A stretch of 64,000 nt of DNA from Streptomyces pyxinae (GTDB taxonomy: Bacteria; Actinomycetota; Actinomycetes; Streptomycetales; Streptomycetaceae): contig NZ_JANUGQ010000001.1 in assembly GCF_024756275.1 (NCBI RefSeq), forward strand, positions 124,001 to 188,000, in the 5' to 3' direction. The notes under the pieces were generated by a model. That model saw nothing but the letters and a program-made list of their open reading frames with translations, did no database searches and was not told where the DNA came from. The first letter of the stretch is position 1; every line of letters starts with the position of its first letter. Below, piece after piece: positions 35,146 through 44,034 of the stretch. The position numbers were made by a program, and so were the translations under genes.

Positions 35146-38100
35146 GTGCGGGGCTACGAACGCCAGGAGAGCCACCGGGCTGACGACCACCTTTCGCGGT
35201 TCGAGGCCGAGATGGACCGGCTGAAGACCGAGCGGGAGAAGGCCGTCCAGCACGCCGAGGACCTCGGTTACCAGGTCGAGGTGTTGCGCGCCAAGCTCCA
35301 CGAGGCGCGCCGGACCATCGCGTCCCGGCCCGCGTACGACAGCGCCGACATGGGCTACCAGGCCGAGCAGTTGCTGCGGAACGCCCAGGCGCAGGCCGAG
35401 CAGCTGCGGGTGGACGCCGAGCGTGAGCTCCGCGAGGCCCGGGCGCAGACCCAGCGCATCCTCCAGGAGCACGCCGAGCACCAGGCCCGTCTCCAGGCCG
35501 AGTTGCACACCGAGGCGGTGCAGCGCCGGCAGCAGCTGGACCAGGAGCTGGCCGAGCGGCGCCAGACGGTCGAGGCGCATGTCAACGAGAACGTGGCCTG
35601 GGCGGAGCAGCTGCGGGCCAGGACCGAGTCGCAGGCCCGGCGGCTGATGGAGGAGTCCCGCGCGGAGGCCGAGCAGTCGCTCGCCACCGCCCGCGCGGAG
35701 GCGGCCCGGCTCGCCGAGGAGGCCCGGCAGCGGCTGACCGCCGACGCCGAGACGGCCCGGGCGGACGCCGAGGCGATCCTGCTGCGGGCCCGGCGGGACG
35801 CCGAGCGGCTGCTGAACGCCGCGTCCGCGCAGGCCCAGGAGGCCACCGACCACGCCGAGCAGCTGCGCACCGCGACCTCGGCCGAGTCGGAGCAGGCCCG
35901 GCAGCAGGCGGCGGAGCTGAGCCGGTCGGCCGGACAGCGGCTGTCGGAGGCCGAGGAGAAGCTCCGCGAGGCGCGCGCCGAGGCGGAGAAGCTGGTCACG
36001 GAGGCCCGGGACGCGGCGGCCAAGCGGCTGGCGAGCGCCGAATCGGAGAACGAGCAGCGCAGCCGGACCGCCAAGTCGGAGATCGCCCGGCTGGTGGCGG
36101 AGGCCACCGAGGAGTCGGAGAGCCTCAAGGCGGAGGCCGGGCGGGCGCTCGCGGACGCCCGGGCGGAGGCCGAGAAGGTCGTCGCGCAGGCGGCCGAGAA
36201 GGCCCGTACGGCGGCGGCCGAGGACTCGGCGGCACAGCTGGCGGCGGCGGCCAGGACCGCCGAGGAGGTGCTGTCCAAGGCGTCCGAGGACGCCCGGGAG
36301 ACCACCCGCAAGGCGGCCGAGGAGGCGGAGCGGGTCCGCCGCGAGGCCGAGGCCGAGGCGGACCGGCTGCGGGACGAGGCGGCCGACACCGCCGAGCAGC
36401 TGAAGGGCGCGGCCAAGGACGACACCAAGGAGTACCGCGCCAAGACCGTCGAGCTCCAGGAGGAGGCGCGGCGGCTGCGCGGCGAGGCCGAGCAGCTGCG
36501 CGCCGAGGCGATCGACGAGGGCGAGCGCATCCGGGGCGAGGCCCGGCGCGAGGCCGTGCAGCGGGTCGAGGAGGCGGCGAAGACCGCCGAGCAGCTGCTG
36601 ACCAAGGCGAAGGCCGACGCCGACGAGCTGCGGAGCGCGGCCGACGGCGAGAGCGAGCGGCTGCGCGCCGAGGCGGCGGAGCGGGCGGCGGCGCTGCGCA
36701 AGCAGGCCGAGGAGACGCTGGAGCGCACCCGCGAGGAGGCCGGCCGGCTGAGCGCCGAGGCCGAGGAGCAGGCCGCGTCGGTGCGGGAGGCGGCCGAGCA
36801 GGCGGCGGCCGCGCTGCGCGGGGAGACCGAGCGCGCGGTGGCCGCCCGGCAGGCGGAGGCGGCCGAGGAGCTGGCCCGGCTGCACGCGGAGGCGGAGGCC
36901 CGGCTGGGCGCCGCCGAGACCACGCTGAGCGACGCCCGCGCGGAGAGCGAGCGGCTGCGCCGGGAGACCGCCGAGGAGACCGAGCGGCTGCGCACCGAGG
37001 CGGCGGAGCGCGTCCGGACCCTCCAGGACCAGGCGGACCAGGAGGCGGAGCGGCTGCGCACCGAGGCGGCGGCCGACGCGGCGGCCGCCCGCGCCGAGGC
37101 GGAGAACGCGGCGGTACGGCTCCGCTCGGAGGCGGCCGCCGAGGCGGAGCGGCTGAAGACCGAGGCGCAGGAGACCGCCGACCGGGTACGGGCCGAGGCG
37201 GCCGCGGCGGCCGAGCGGGTCACGGCGGAGGCGGCCGAGGAACTGGCCGCCGCGCAGGAGGAGGCCAACCGGCGGCGCCGGGAGGCCGAGGAGACCCTGG
37301 GCGCGGCCAGGTCCGAGGCGGACCAGGAGCGCGAGCGGGCCCGGGAGCGGAGTGAGGAGCTGCTCGCCTCCGCGCGCAAGCGGGTGGAGGAGGCGCAGAC
37401 CGAGGCGCTGCGGCTGGTCGAGGAGGCGGAGCAGCGGGCCGGCGAGCTGGTCACCACCGCCGAGGCGACCGCCCAGCAGGTGCGGGAGTCGGTGGCCGGG
37501 CTGCACGAGCAGGCCGAGGAGGAGATCACCGGGCTGCGGTCGGCCGCCGAGCACGCGGCGGAGCGCACCCGGACCGAGGCGCAGGAGGAGGCCGACCGGG
37601 TCAGGTCGGACGCGTACGCGGAGCGGGAGCGGGCCGCCGAGGACTCGGCGCGGGTCCGTTCGCGCGCCCAGGAGGAGGCGGACGCGGCCAGGGAGCTGGC
37701 CGAGCGCACGGTGACGGAGGCCACCGCGGAGGCGGACCGGCTCCGGACGGACGCCGTCACGGAGGCCGACCGGCTGAAGGCGGACACCGCCGAATACGCC
37801 CAGCGGGTGCGGACCGAGGCGTCCGACTCGCTGGCCTCCGCCGAGCAGGACGCCTCGCGCACCCGGGCGGACGCCCGGGAGGACGCCAACCGGATCCGTT
37901 CCGAGGCGGCGGCCAAGGCCGAGCGGCTGGTGGGCGAGGCCGGTGCCGAGGCAGAGCGGCTCACGGCCGCGGCGGCCGAGACGCTCTCCGGCGCCGAGCA
38001 GGAGGCGGCCCGGCTGCGCGCCGAGGCGGAGACGGTGCTCGCGGACGGCGAGGCGCAGGCCGAGGAGCTGCGCGCGGCGGCCCGCGCCGAGGGCGACCGG

Positions 38101-39423
38101 GTGCTGGACGAGGCCCGCGAGGCGGCCGGCAAGCGCCGGGCCGACGCGGCCGAGCAGGCCGACCAGCTGATCGCGGAGGCGACCGGCGAGGCCGAGCGGA
38201 TCGGCACCGAGACCGCCGAGCGCGCCGAGCGGCTGACCACCGAGGCGACCGCCGAGGCGGAGCGCCTGGTGGCGGAGGCCACGGCCGAGGCCGAGCGGCG
38301 GGTCGGCGAGGCCGCGAGCGAGGCCGACCGGCTGACCGGCGAGGCCGTCGCCGAGGCCGACCGGCTGGTGACGGAGGCGAACGCCACGGCCGAGCGGCTG
38401 GTCGCGGAGGCCACCGGGGAGGCCGAGCGGCTGCGCGCCGAGGCGGCCGAGACGGTCGGCTCCGCCCAGCAGGCGGCCGAGCGCATCCGGACCGAGGCCG
38501 AGCGGCACCGCGCCGAGACCGAGGAGGCGGCCGAGCGGCTGCGCGCCGAGGCCCGGGAGGAGGCCGACCGGACGCTGGACGAGGCCCGGGAGGCGGCGGC
38601 CAAGCGCCGGGCGGACGCGGCCGAGCAGGCCGACGAGCTGGTGGCGAAGGCCCAGGAGGAGGCGCTGCGGGCGACCGCCGACGCCGAGTCGCAGGCCGAC
38701 ACCATGGTGGGCGCGGCCCGCCAGGAGGCCGAGCGGATCGTCGCGGAGGCGACCGTGCGCGGCAACTCCCTGGTGGAGAAGGCCCGTACCGACGCGGACG
38801 AGCTGCTGGTCGGCGCGCGCGGCGACGCCACCGCCATAAGGGAGCGGACCGAGGAGCTGCGCCGCCGTACCGAGTCGGAGATCGAGGAGCTGCACGAGCG
38901 CGCCCGCCGGGAGAGCGCCGAGCAGGTGCGGACGGCCGGCGAGCGGGCCGACAAGCTGGTGGCGGCCGCCACCGAGCAGCGCGCCGAGGCCGAGGCGAAG
39001 GCCAAGGAGCTGGTGTCGGAGGCGGGTTCGGAGGCCGGCCGGGTCCGGATCGCCGCCGTGAAGAAGGCGGAGGGGCTGCTCAAGGAGGCGGAGCAGAAGA
39101 AGGCGGCGCTCGGCCGCGAGGCCGAGCAGATCAAGGCCGACGCGGAGGCGGAGGCGGAGCGGATGGTGGCCGAGGGCAAGCAGGAGCTGGAGCTGCTGGT
39201 CCGCCGCCGGGAGGACATCCAGACCGAGATCTCCCGGGTCCAGGACGTGCTGGAGGCGCTGGAGTCGTTCGAGGCCCCGGGTTCCGCCGGGAGTTCGGGC
39301 GCTGCGGGAGCCACCGGATCGCCGGACTCCGGCGGCCGGGAGAACGGCTCCGGGGGCGGCGGGGTCAAGGCCGGCGCGGGCGCGGGGGTTACCCGTTCCG
39401 GCGGCAAGTCAACCAACCGATAA
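35146..39423 (+). CDS. scy: Scy-type long coiled-coil polarity protein
   Basis: 1425 residues from the GTG (1429 from an ATG at 35134; both starts are possible and AGGGGA lies between 35125 and 35130). The N-terminus RGYERQESHRADDHLSRFEA and the following DRLKTEREKAVQHAEDLGYQ match my memory of Streptomyces Scy. Nearly everything else is uninterrupted coiled coil rich in Ala, Glu, Arg with hendecad-like AEAERLRAEA repeats, then a Gly/Ser-rich tail of about 45 residues. Scy is an apical scaffold that, with DivIVA and FilP, organises polar growth and branching. It is longer than the roughly 1,330 residues I recall for S. coelicolor. filP follows after 115 bp. Confidence 0.93.
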   Translation: MRGYERQESHRADDHLSRFEAEMDRLKTEREKAVQHAEDLGYQVEVLRAKLHEARRTIASRPAYDSADMGYQAEQLLRNAQAQAEQLRVDAERELREARAQTQRILQEHAEHQARLQAELHTEAVQRRQQLDQELAERRQTVEAHVNENVAWAEQLRARTESQARRLMEESRAEAEQSLATARAEAARLAEEARQRLTADAETARADAEAILLRARRDAERLLNAASAQAQEATDHAEQLRTATSAESEQARQQAAELSRSAGQRLSEAEEKLREARAEAEKLVTEARDAAAKRLASAESENEQRSRTAKSEIARLVAEATEESESLKAEAGRALADARAEAEKVVAQAAEKARTAAAEDSAAQLAAAARTAEEVLSKASEDARETTRKAAEEAERVRREAEAEADRLRDEAADTAEQLKGAAKDDTKEYRAKTVELQEEARRLRGEAEQLRAEAIDEGERIRGEARREAVQRVEEAAKTAEQLLTKAKADADELRSAADGESERLRAEAAERAAALRKQAEETLERTREEAGRLSAEAEEQAASVREAAEQAAAALRGETERAVAARQAEAAEELARLHAEAEARLGAAETTLSDARAESERLRRETAEETERLRTEAAERVRTLQDQADQEAERLRTEAAADAAAARAEAENAAVRLRSEAAAEAERLKTEAQETADRVRAEAAAAAERVTAEAAEELAAAQEEANRRRREAEETLGAARSEADQERERARERSEELLASARKRVEEAQTEALRLVEEAEQRAGELVTTAEATAQQVRESVAGLHEQAEEEITGLRSAAEHAAERTRTEAQEEADRVRSDAYAERERAAEDSARVRSRAQEEADAARELAERTVTEATAEADRLRTDAVTEADRLKADTAEYAQRVRTEASDSLASAEQDASRTRADAREDANRIRSEAAAKAERLVGEAGAEAERLTAAAAETLSGAEQEAARLRAEAETVLADGEAQAEELRAAARAEGDRVLDEAREAAGKRRADAAEQADQLIAEATGEAERIGTETAERAERLTTEATAEAERLVAEATAEAERRVGEAASEADRLTGEAVAEADRLVTEANATAERLVAEATGEAERLRAEAAETVGSAQQAAERIRTEAERHRAETEEAAERLRAEAREEADRTLDEAREAAAKRRADAAEQADELVAKAQEEALRATADAESQADTMVGAARQEAERIVAEATVRGNSLVEKARTDADELLVGARGDATAIRERTEELRRRTESEIEELHERARRESAEQVRTAGERADKLVAAATEQRAEAEAKAKELVSEAGSEAGRVRIAAVKKAEGLLKEAEQKKAALGREAEQIKADAEAEAERMVAEGKQELELLVRRREDIQTEISRVQDVLEALESFEAPGSAGSSGAAGATGSPDSGGRENGSGGGGVKAGAGAGVTRSGGKSTNR

Positions 39424-39470
39424 GCCACTCAAAAGGCTGGACATTCTCCAGATTGACCGCGCATCCGCTC

Positions 39471-39498
39471 GATGACACGCCGTATGGGAGCCTAGGAT
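39471..39498 (+). promoter_or_regulatory. Candidate filP promoter
   Basis: GATGAC (39471-39476) and TAGGAT (39493-39498) with a 16-bp spacer, about 40 nt before the filP ATG, in the 115-bp scy-filP gap. filP may thus be transcribed separately as well as by read-through. Confidence 0.45.
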
Positions 39499-39538
39499 TC
39501 CCCCTAACACCTCAGCCGGTCTCATCGAACGGAACCCC

Positions 39539-40477
39539 ATGAGCGACACATCCTCCCCCTTCGGCTTCGAGCTCGTGCGGCGTGGGTACGACCGCGGTCA
39601 GGTGGACGACCGCATTACCAAGCTCGTCGCCGACCGTGACAGTGCGCTGGGCCGCATCACCTCGCTGGAAAAGCGGATCGAGGAGCTGCACCTCGAAACG
39701 CAGAATGCCCAGGCGCAGGTCAGCGACGCCGAACCGTCGTACGCCGGTCTCGGTGCCCGGGTCGAGAAGATCCTCCGGCTGGCCGAGGAAGAGGCGAAGG
39801 ATCTGCGCGAGGAGGCCCGGCGCGCCGCCGAACAGCACCGCGAGCTGGCCGAGTCGGCGGCCCAGCAGGTGCGCAACGACGCCGAGCAGTTCGCGGCCGA
39901 CCGCAAGGCGAAGGCCGAGGACGAGGGCGTCCGGATCGTCGAGAAGGCCCAGGGCGAGGCGAACACCCTGCGCGCCGACGCGCAGAAGGACGCCCAGTCC
40001 AAGCTGGACGAGGCGGACGCGGTCTTCGAGGAGACCCGCGCCAAGGCCGCCCAGGCCGCCGCCGACTTCGAGACCAACCTCGCCAAGCGCCGCGAGCAGT
40101 CCGAGCGCGACCTGGCCTCCCGTCAGGCCAAGGCGGAGAAGCGGCTCGCGGAGATCGAGCACCGCGCCGAGCAGCTGCGCCTGGAGGCCGAGAAGCTGCG
40201 CACCGACGCCGAGCGCCGGGCCCGCCAGACGGTGGAGACCGCCCAGCGCCAGGCCGAGGACATCGTGGCGGACGCCAACGCCAAGGCGGACCGGATCCGC
40301 AGCGAGTCCGAGCGCGAGCTCGCCGCGCTGACCAACCGCCGCGACTCGATCAACGCCCAGCTGACCAATGTCCGCGAGATGCTGGCCACGCTGACCGGCG
40401 CGGCGGTGGCCGCGGCGGGCTCCCCGGCCGACGACGAGCCGACCTCCCGGGGCGTCCCGGCCCAGCAGACCCGCTGA
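39539..40477 (+). CDS. filP: FilP, intermediate-filament-like coiled-coil protein
   Basis: 312 residues. The N-terminus FGFELVRRGYDRGQVDDRITKL is a DivIVA-like short motif. Residues about 30-285 are coiled coil (EEAKDLREEARRAAEQ, REQSERDLASRQAKAEKRLA and others), ending in a short flexible tail. FilP forms cytoskeletal networks behind the hyphal tip, giving rigidity, and interacts with DivIVA and Scy. It is downstream of scy, as in other streptomycetes. Old annotations call it a cellulose-binding protein, which the sequence does not support. Confidence 0.95.
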   Translation: MSDTSSPFGFELVRRGYDRGQVDDRITKLVADRDSALGRITSLEKRIEELHLETQNAQAQVSDAEPSYAGLGARVEKILRLAEEEAKDLREEARRAAEQHRELAESAAQQVRNDAEQFAADRKAKAEDEGVRIVEKAQGEANTLRADAQKDAQSKLDEADAVFEETRAKAAQAAADFETNLAKRREQSERDLASRQAKAEKRLAEIEHRAEQLRLEAEKLRTDAERRARQTVETAQRQAEDIVADANAKADRIRSESERELAALTNRRDSINAQLTNVREMLATLTGAAVAAAGSPADDEPTSRGVPAQQTR

Positions 40478-40774
40478 CCCGCCGCCCCACCGACCCGCAG
40501 ATCCGCAGATCCGCAGTGCTATGGATCCGTAGATCCACTGATCCGTCGGTTCGTCGGTTCGTCGGTCCGCTGATCCTCTCGATCCCTGATCCCTGATCCC
40601 TCGACCCGCCGGCGCTCCGGCCGGGCCGGCCGTCCCGGGTAGCTCCCCCGTCCACCCGGGCCTCTCCGCCCGCCGTCCGGTGTCCGGCGTCCGGTGTCGT
40701 ACGCCGTCGAAGCCCTCCGCACGGATCCGGTCATTCCGGTGGCGGAGGGCTTCGCGCGCCCCTAGCGTGGTCGG
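40478..40774. other. Intergenic stretch with short tandem duplications and a hairpin
   Basis: At 40498-40605 short units are repeated head to tail: AGATCCGC twice, GTCGGTTC-type three times, GATCCCT three times. A 12-bp perfect stem (GAAGCCCTCCGC 40709-40720 / GCGGAGGGCTTC 40742-40753, 21-nt loop) follows, then TAGCGT (40763-40768), 6 nt before the next ATG. Confidence 0.55.
40709..40753. terminator. 12-bp stem-loop upstream of the first ABC transporter
   Basis: Perfect stem GAAGCCCTCCGC / GCGGAGGGCTTC, ending 21 bp before the ABC gene. It may end filP transcription before the new leaderless promoter. It could also be an operator, given its overlap with a -35 region. Confidence 0.5.
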
Positions 40775-41749
40775 ATGATCGAGCTGGACGGTCTCACCAA
40801 GCGCTTCGGCGCGAAGACGGCGGTCGACCATCTGTCCTGCCAGGTGCGGCCCGGCGTGGTGACCGGTTTCCTGGGTCCCAACGGGGCGGGCAAGTCGACC
40901 ACGATGCGGATGATCCTGGGGCTGGACCACCCCACCGGCGGCACCGTGCGGATCGACGGCCGGCACTACCGCGACCTGGAAGAACCGCTGAAGTACATCG
41001 GCGCGCTGCTGGAGGCGCGCGGACTGCACGGCGGACGCAGCGCGTACCACAATCTCCTCTGTCTGGCCCAGGCGAACCGCATTCCGGAGAGCCGGGTGAC
41101 CGCGGTGCTCGGCCTGGTCGGTCTCTCCGCCGTGGCGAAGAAGAAGCCGAAAAGTTTTTCGATGGGAATGGGCCAGCGGCTGGGAATCGCCGCCGCACTC
41201 CTCGGAGATCCGCGGATCTTGATGTTCGACGAACCCGTCAATGGTCTGGACCCCGAGGGAATTCACTGGATCCGCAATCTGATGAAGGCGCTGGCCGCCG
41301 ATGGACGGACCGTGTTCGTTTCCAGCCATCTGATGAGTGAAATGGCACTGACCGCCGACCATCTCATCGTCATCGGCCAGGGAAAACTGCTCGCGGACAC
41401 CTCGATGGCCGATTTCATCCAGCGGAACTCCCGGAGCTATGTACGGCTCCGCTCCCCTGACCGGGAACGTCTCCTCGACGCGCTGGCGGCCGGCGGGCTG
41501 ACCCCGGCCGACGCGGGCGGGGGCGTACTGGAGGTCGACGGGGTGAGCACCGAGGAGGTGGGCGAGCTGGCCGGCCGGAACGGCATCACCCTGCACGAGC
41601 TGAGCGCCCAGCGGGCCTCACTGGAGGAGGCGTTCATGCGGATGACGGCGGACGCGGTGGAGTACCAGGCGCACGGCGACCCGGCGGCCCCGCCGCCCGG
41701 CCGGCCGCGCTGGGGCGAGACGTCCGGCTTCCCTGCGAAGGGAGTTTGA
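40775..41749 (+). CDS. ABC transporter ATP-binding protein 1
   Basis: 324 residues. Walker A GPNGAGKST is at 34-42, the signature is degenerate (SFSMGMGQRLGIA in place of LSGGQ), Walker B is ILMFDEPVNGLDP and the switch His is in SSHLMSE. The last 40 residues are Pro/Gly-rich. The DrrA-like group exports drugs, lipids or peptides with a partner permease. TAGCGT lies 6 nt upstream of the ATG (leaderless). The permease follows after 3 bp. Confidence 0.92.
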   Translation: MIELDGLTKRFGAKTAVDHLSCQVRPGVVTGFLGPNGAGKSTTMRMILGLDHPTGGTVRIDGRHYRDLEEPLKYIGALLEARGLHGGRSAYHNLLCLAQANRIPESRVTAVLGLVGLSAVAKKKPKSFSMGMGQRLGIAAALLGDPRILMFDEPVNGLDPEGIHWIRNLMKALAADGRTVFVSSHLMSEMALTADHLIVIGQGKLLADTSMADFIQRNSRSYVRLRSPDRERLLDALAAGGLTPADAGGGVLEVDGVSTEEVGELAGRNGITLHELSAQRASLEEAFMRMTADAVEYQAHGDPAAPPPGRPRWGETSGFPAKGV

Positions 41750-41752
41750 GCC

Positions 41753-42532
41753 ATGCCGGCCACCTCCGCCGTGCTCCGCTCGGAGTGGACCAAGATCCGT
41801 ACGGTCTCCTCCACGGTCTGGACGCTGACCGCCGCCCTGGTGGTCACCGTCGCCATGGGCGCCGGGCTCTCCGCGCTGATGAACGCCAACTTCTCCGATC
41901 TGCCGCCGGAGCAGCGCGCCACCTTCGACCCGACCTTCGTCAGCTTCTCGGGGACGGTGCTGGGCCAGCTGGCGATGGTGGTCTTCGGGGTGCTGGTGGT
42001 CGCCACCGAGTACAGCACCGGCATGATCCGCACCTCGCTGGCCGCCGTGCCCCGGCGCGGCCGGTTCCTCTTCGCCAAGGTCGCGGTCGCCGGGGCGCTG
42101 GCCCTGCTGACCGGCCTCGCCACCAGCTTCCTCACCTTCTTCCTCGGCCAGGCGCTGCTGGGCGAGCACGCCACCTCGATCGGCGCGGAGAACGTGCTCC
42201 GCGCGGTGATCGGCGGCGGGATCTACATGGGGCTGATGGCGGTCTTCTCCATGGGCGTGGCCACGATGCTGCGCTCCCCCATGCTCTCCCTCGGCATCCT
42301 GGTCCCGTTCTTCTTCCTGGTCTCCACCATCCTGGCGTCGGTGCCCAAGGCGAAGGAGGTCGCCACGTACTTCCCGGACCAGGCGGGCTCCAAGATCATG
42401 CGGGTGGTGCCCGGCGCCCTGGACAGCGAGGCCGCCCCGTACGGCCCCTGGGCGGGCCTCGGGATCATGGTCCTCTGGGTGATCGCCGCCCTGGCCGGCG
42501 GCTATCTGGTCCTCCGCGAGCGCGACGCGTAG
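41753..42532 (+). CDS. ABC transporter permease 1 (ABC-2 type)
   Basis: 259 residues with six predicted membrane segments, beginning with SAVLRSEWTKIRTVSSTVWTL (the ABC-2 entry motif SEWTKI), then ALVVTVAMGAGLSAL and so on, ending WVIAALAGGYLVLRERDA. STGMIRTSLAAVPRRGR is the cytoplasmic coupling loop. It pairs with the preceding ATPase. The substrate is unknown. Confidence 0.9.
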   Translation: MPATSAVLRSEWTKIRTVSSTVWTLTAALVVTVAMGAGLSALMNANFSDLPPEQRATFDPTFVSFSGTVLGQLAMVVFGVLVVATEYSTGMIRTSLAAVPRRGRFLFAKVAVAGALALLTGLATSFLTFFLGQALLGEHATSIGAENVLRAVIGGGIYMGLMAVFSMGVATMLRSPMLSLGILVPFFFLVSTILASVPKAKEVATYFPDQAGSKIMRVVPGALDSEAAPYGPWAGLGIMVLWVIAALAGGYLVLRERDA

Positions 42533-42664
42533 GCCGTACGCCCCGCGCCGAGGCCGGGCCGCACGGAAGCCCCCGGCCGTGCGCGCCCCGGAAGGCCCCC
42601 CGGCCGTGCGGGACCACCCCCGTCGTCACCCGTTCCGTACGGCCCGGCGGCGGGCTGTTACGGC

Positions 42665-42695
42665 TTGGCCGGAACCGTCAAGGGCTGGGTAGGCT
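42665..42695 (+). promoter_or_regulatory. Candidate promoter of the second ABC pair
   Basis: TTGGCC (42665-42670) and TAGGCT (42690-42695) with a 19-bp spacer in the 242-bp gap between the two transporter pairs; the leader would be about 75 nt. Confidence 0.3.
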
Positions 42696-42774
42696 CTTAG
42701 CTCCTACGGGGGGCACGGGCCGCGGCTCCACTGCCCCGATCAGTGAGCACGCGACCTGTCGATGGGGATGGAGA

Positions 42775-44034
42775 ATGATCGAGGCAGTCGGCCTGACGAA
42801 GCGCTACGGCGCCAAGACAGCCGTGTACAACCTGTCGTTCCAGGTGCGGCCCGGGACGGTGACCGGCTTCCTGGGGCCCAACGGCTCCGGCAAGTCGACC
42901 ACCATGCGCATGATCCTCGGGCTGGACCGGCCGACCGCCGGGCACGTCACCATCGGAGGCCACCCCTTCCGGCAGTTGCCCAACGCACCCCGGCAGGTCG
43001 GCGCGCTGCTCGACGCCAAGGCGGTGCACGGCGGGCGCAGCGCCCGGAACCATCTGCTCTCCCTGGCGCAGCTCGCCGGGATCCCGGCCCGCCGGGTGGA
43101 CGAGGTGCTCGGGGTGGTCGGCCTCCAGGGCGTGGCCAAGCGGCGGTCCAACGGCTTCTCGCTCGGCATGGGCCAGCGGCTGGGCATCGCGGCCGCGCTG
43201 CTGGGCGACCCGCAGGTGCTGCTCTTCGACGAGCCGGTCAACGGCCTCGACCCCGAGGGCATCCTCTGGGTGCGCAATCTGATGAAGTCGCTGGCCGCCG
43301 AGGGCCGTACCGTCTTCGTCTCCTCGCACCTGATGAGCGAGATGGCGCTGACCGCCGAGCATCTGATCGTGATCGGCCGGGGCCAGCTGCTGGCCGACAT
43401 GAGCGTCAAGGAGTTCATCTCGGTCAACTCCTCGGACTTCGCCCGGGTCCGGGCCCCCGGCACCGAGCCGGAGCAGCGGGAGAAACTGCTCGGCGTGCTG
43501 ACCGAGGCCGGCGGCCAGGTGCTGTCCGAGCCGGACGGCGCGCTGCGGGTGACCGGGCTGGCGCTGCCCCGGATCAGCGACCTGGCGCACGAGGCGGGGG
43601 TGCGCCTCTGGGAGCTGTCGCCGCACCAGGCGTCGCTGGAGGAGGCGTACATGCGCCTCACCCAGTCGGCGGTCGACTACCGCTCCACGACGGACCAGAA
43701 GAACGGGCTGATGGAGCAGGCCCCGCCGGGTGCCTGGATGCCCCCGGCCGTCCCGGAGGTGCCGCAGCAGGGCTGGTACGCCCCGCCGCCGCCCGGACCG
43801 AACCCGTACGGGGGCGGCCCCGGCCCGTACGCCGGTGCTCCGGGCCGGCCGCCCGCGCCGCCGGCCGGCCCCTCGGCGCACCCCGGCGGCCCGCTGCCCG
43901 GGGCCACCGCGCCCGCCGCGCCCCCGGCCCCGGCCGGCCCGCCCGCGGCCGGTACCGCGCCGCAGCCGCCGGCCCGGCCGCCCGCCGCCCCGGCTCCCGC
44001 CCCGACCACGAGCGACTCCGAGGACGCCCGATGA
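42775..44034 (+). CDS. ABC transporter ATP-binding protein 2 with Pro-rich extension
   Basis: 419 residues. The first 305 are a close paralogue of ABC protein 1 (Walker A GPNGSGKST, signature SLGMGQRLGIA, Walker B VLLFDEPVNGLDP). The last 110 residues are an intrinsically disordered Pro/Gly/Ala/Tyr tail (PNPYGGGPGPYAGAPGRP and similar) that the first copy largely lacks. The ATG has GGAGA. It overlaps the permease gene by 4 bp (ATGA). Confidence 0.92.
   Translation: MIEAVGLTKRYGAKTAVYNLSFQVRPGTVTGFLGPNGSGKSTTMRMILGLDRPTAGHVTIGGHPFRQLPNAPRQVGALLDAKAVHGGRSARNHLLSLAQLAGIPARRVDEVLGVVGLQGVAKRRSNGFSLGMGQRLGIAAALLGDPQVLLFDEPVNGLDPEGILWVRNLMKSLAAEGRTVFVSSHLMSEMALTAEHLIVIGRGQLLADMSVKEFISVNSSDFARVRAPGTEPEQREKLLGVLTEAGGQVLSEPDGALRVTGLALPRISDLAHEAGVRLWELSPHQASLEEAYMRLTQSAVDYRSTTDQKNGLMEQAPPGAWMPPAVPEVPQQGWYAPPPPGPNPYGGGPGPYAGAPGRPPAPPAGPSAHPGGPLPGATAPAAPPAPAGPPAAGTAPQPPARPPAAPAPAPTTSDSEDAR

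Noticed and set aside
35056..39428. Very long open frames (1,279 and 1,357 residues) on the strand opposite scy
   Set aside because: They mirror the scy coiled-coil codons (Leu/Arg- or Ser/Ala-only composition), have no domain, and arise from the extreme codon bias of the real gene.
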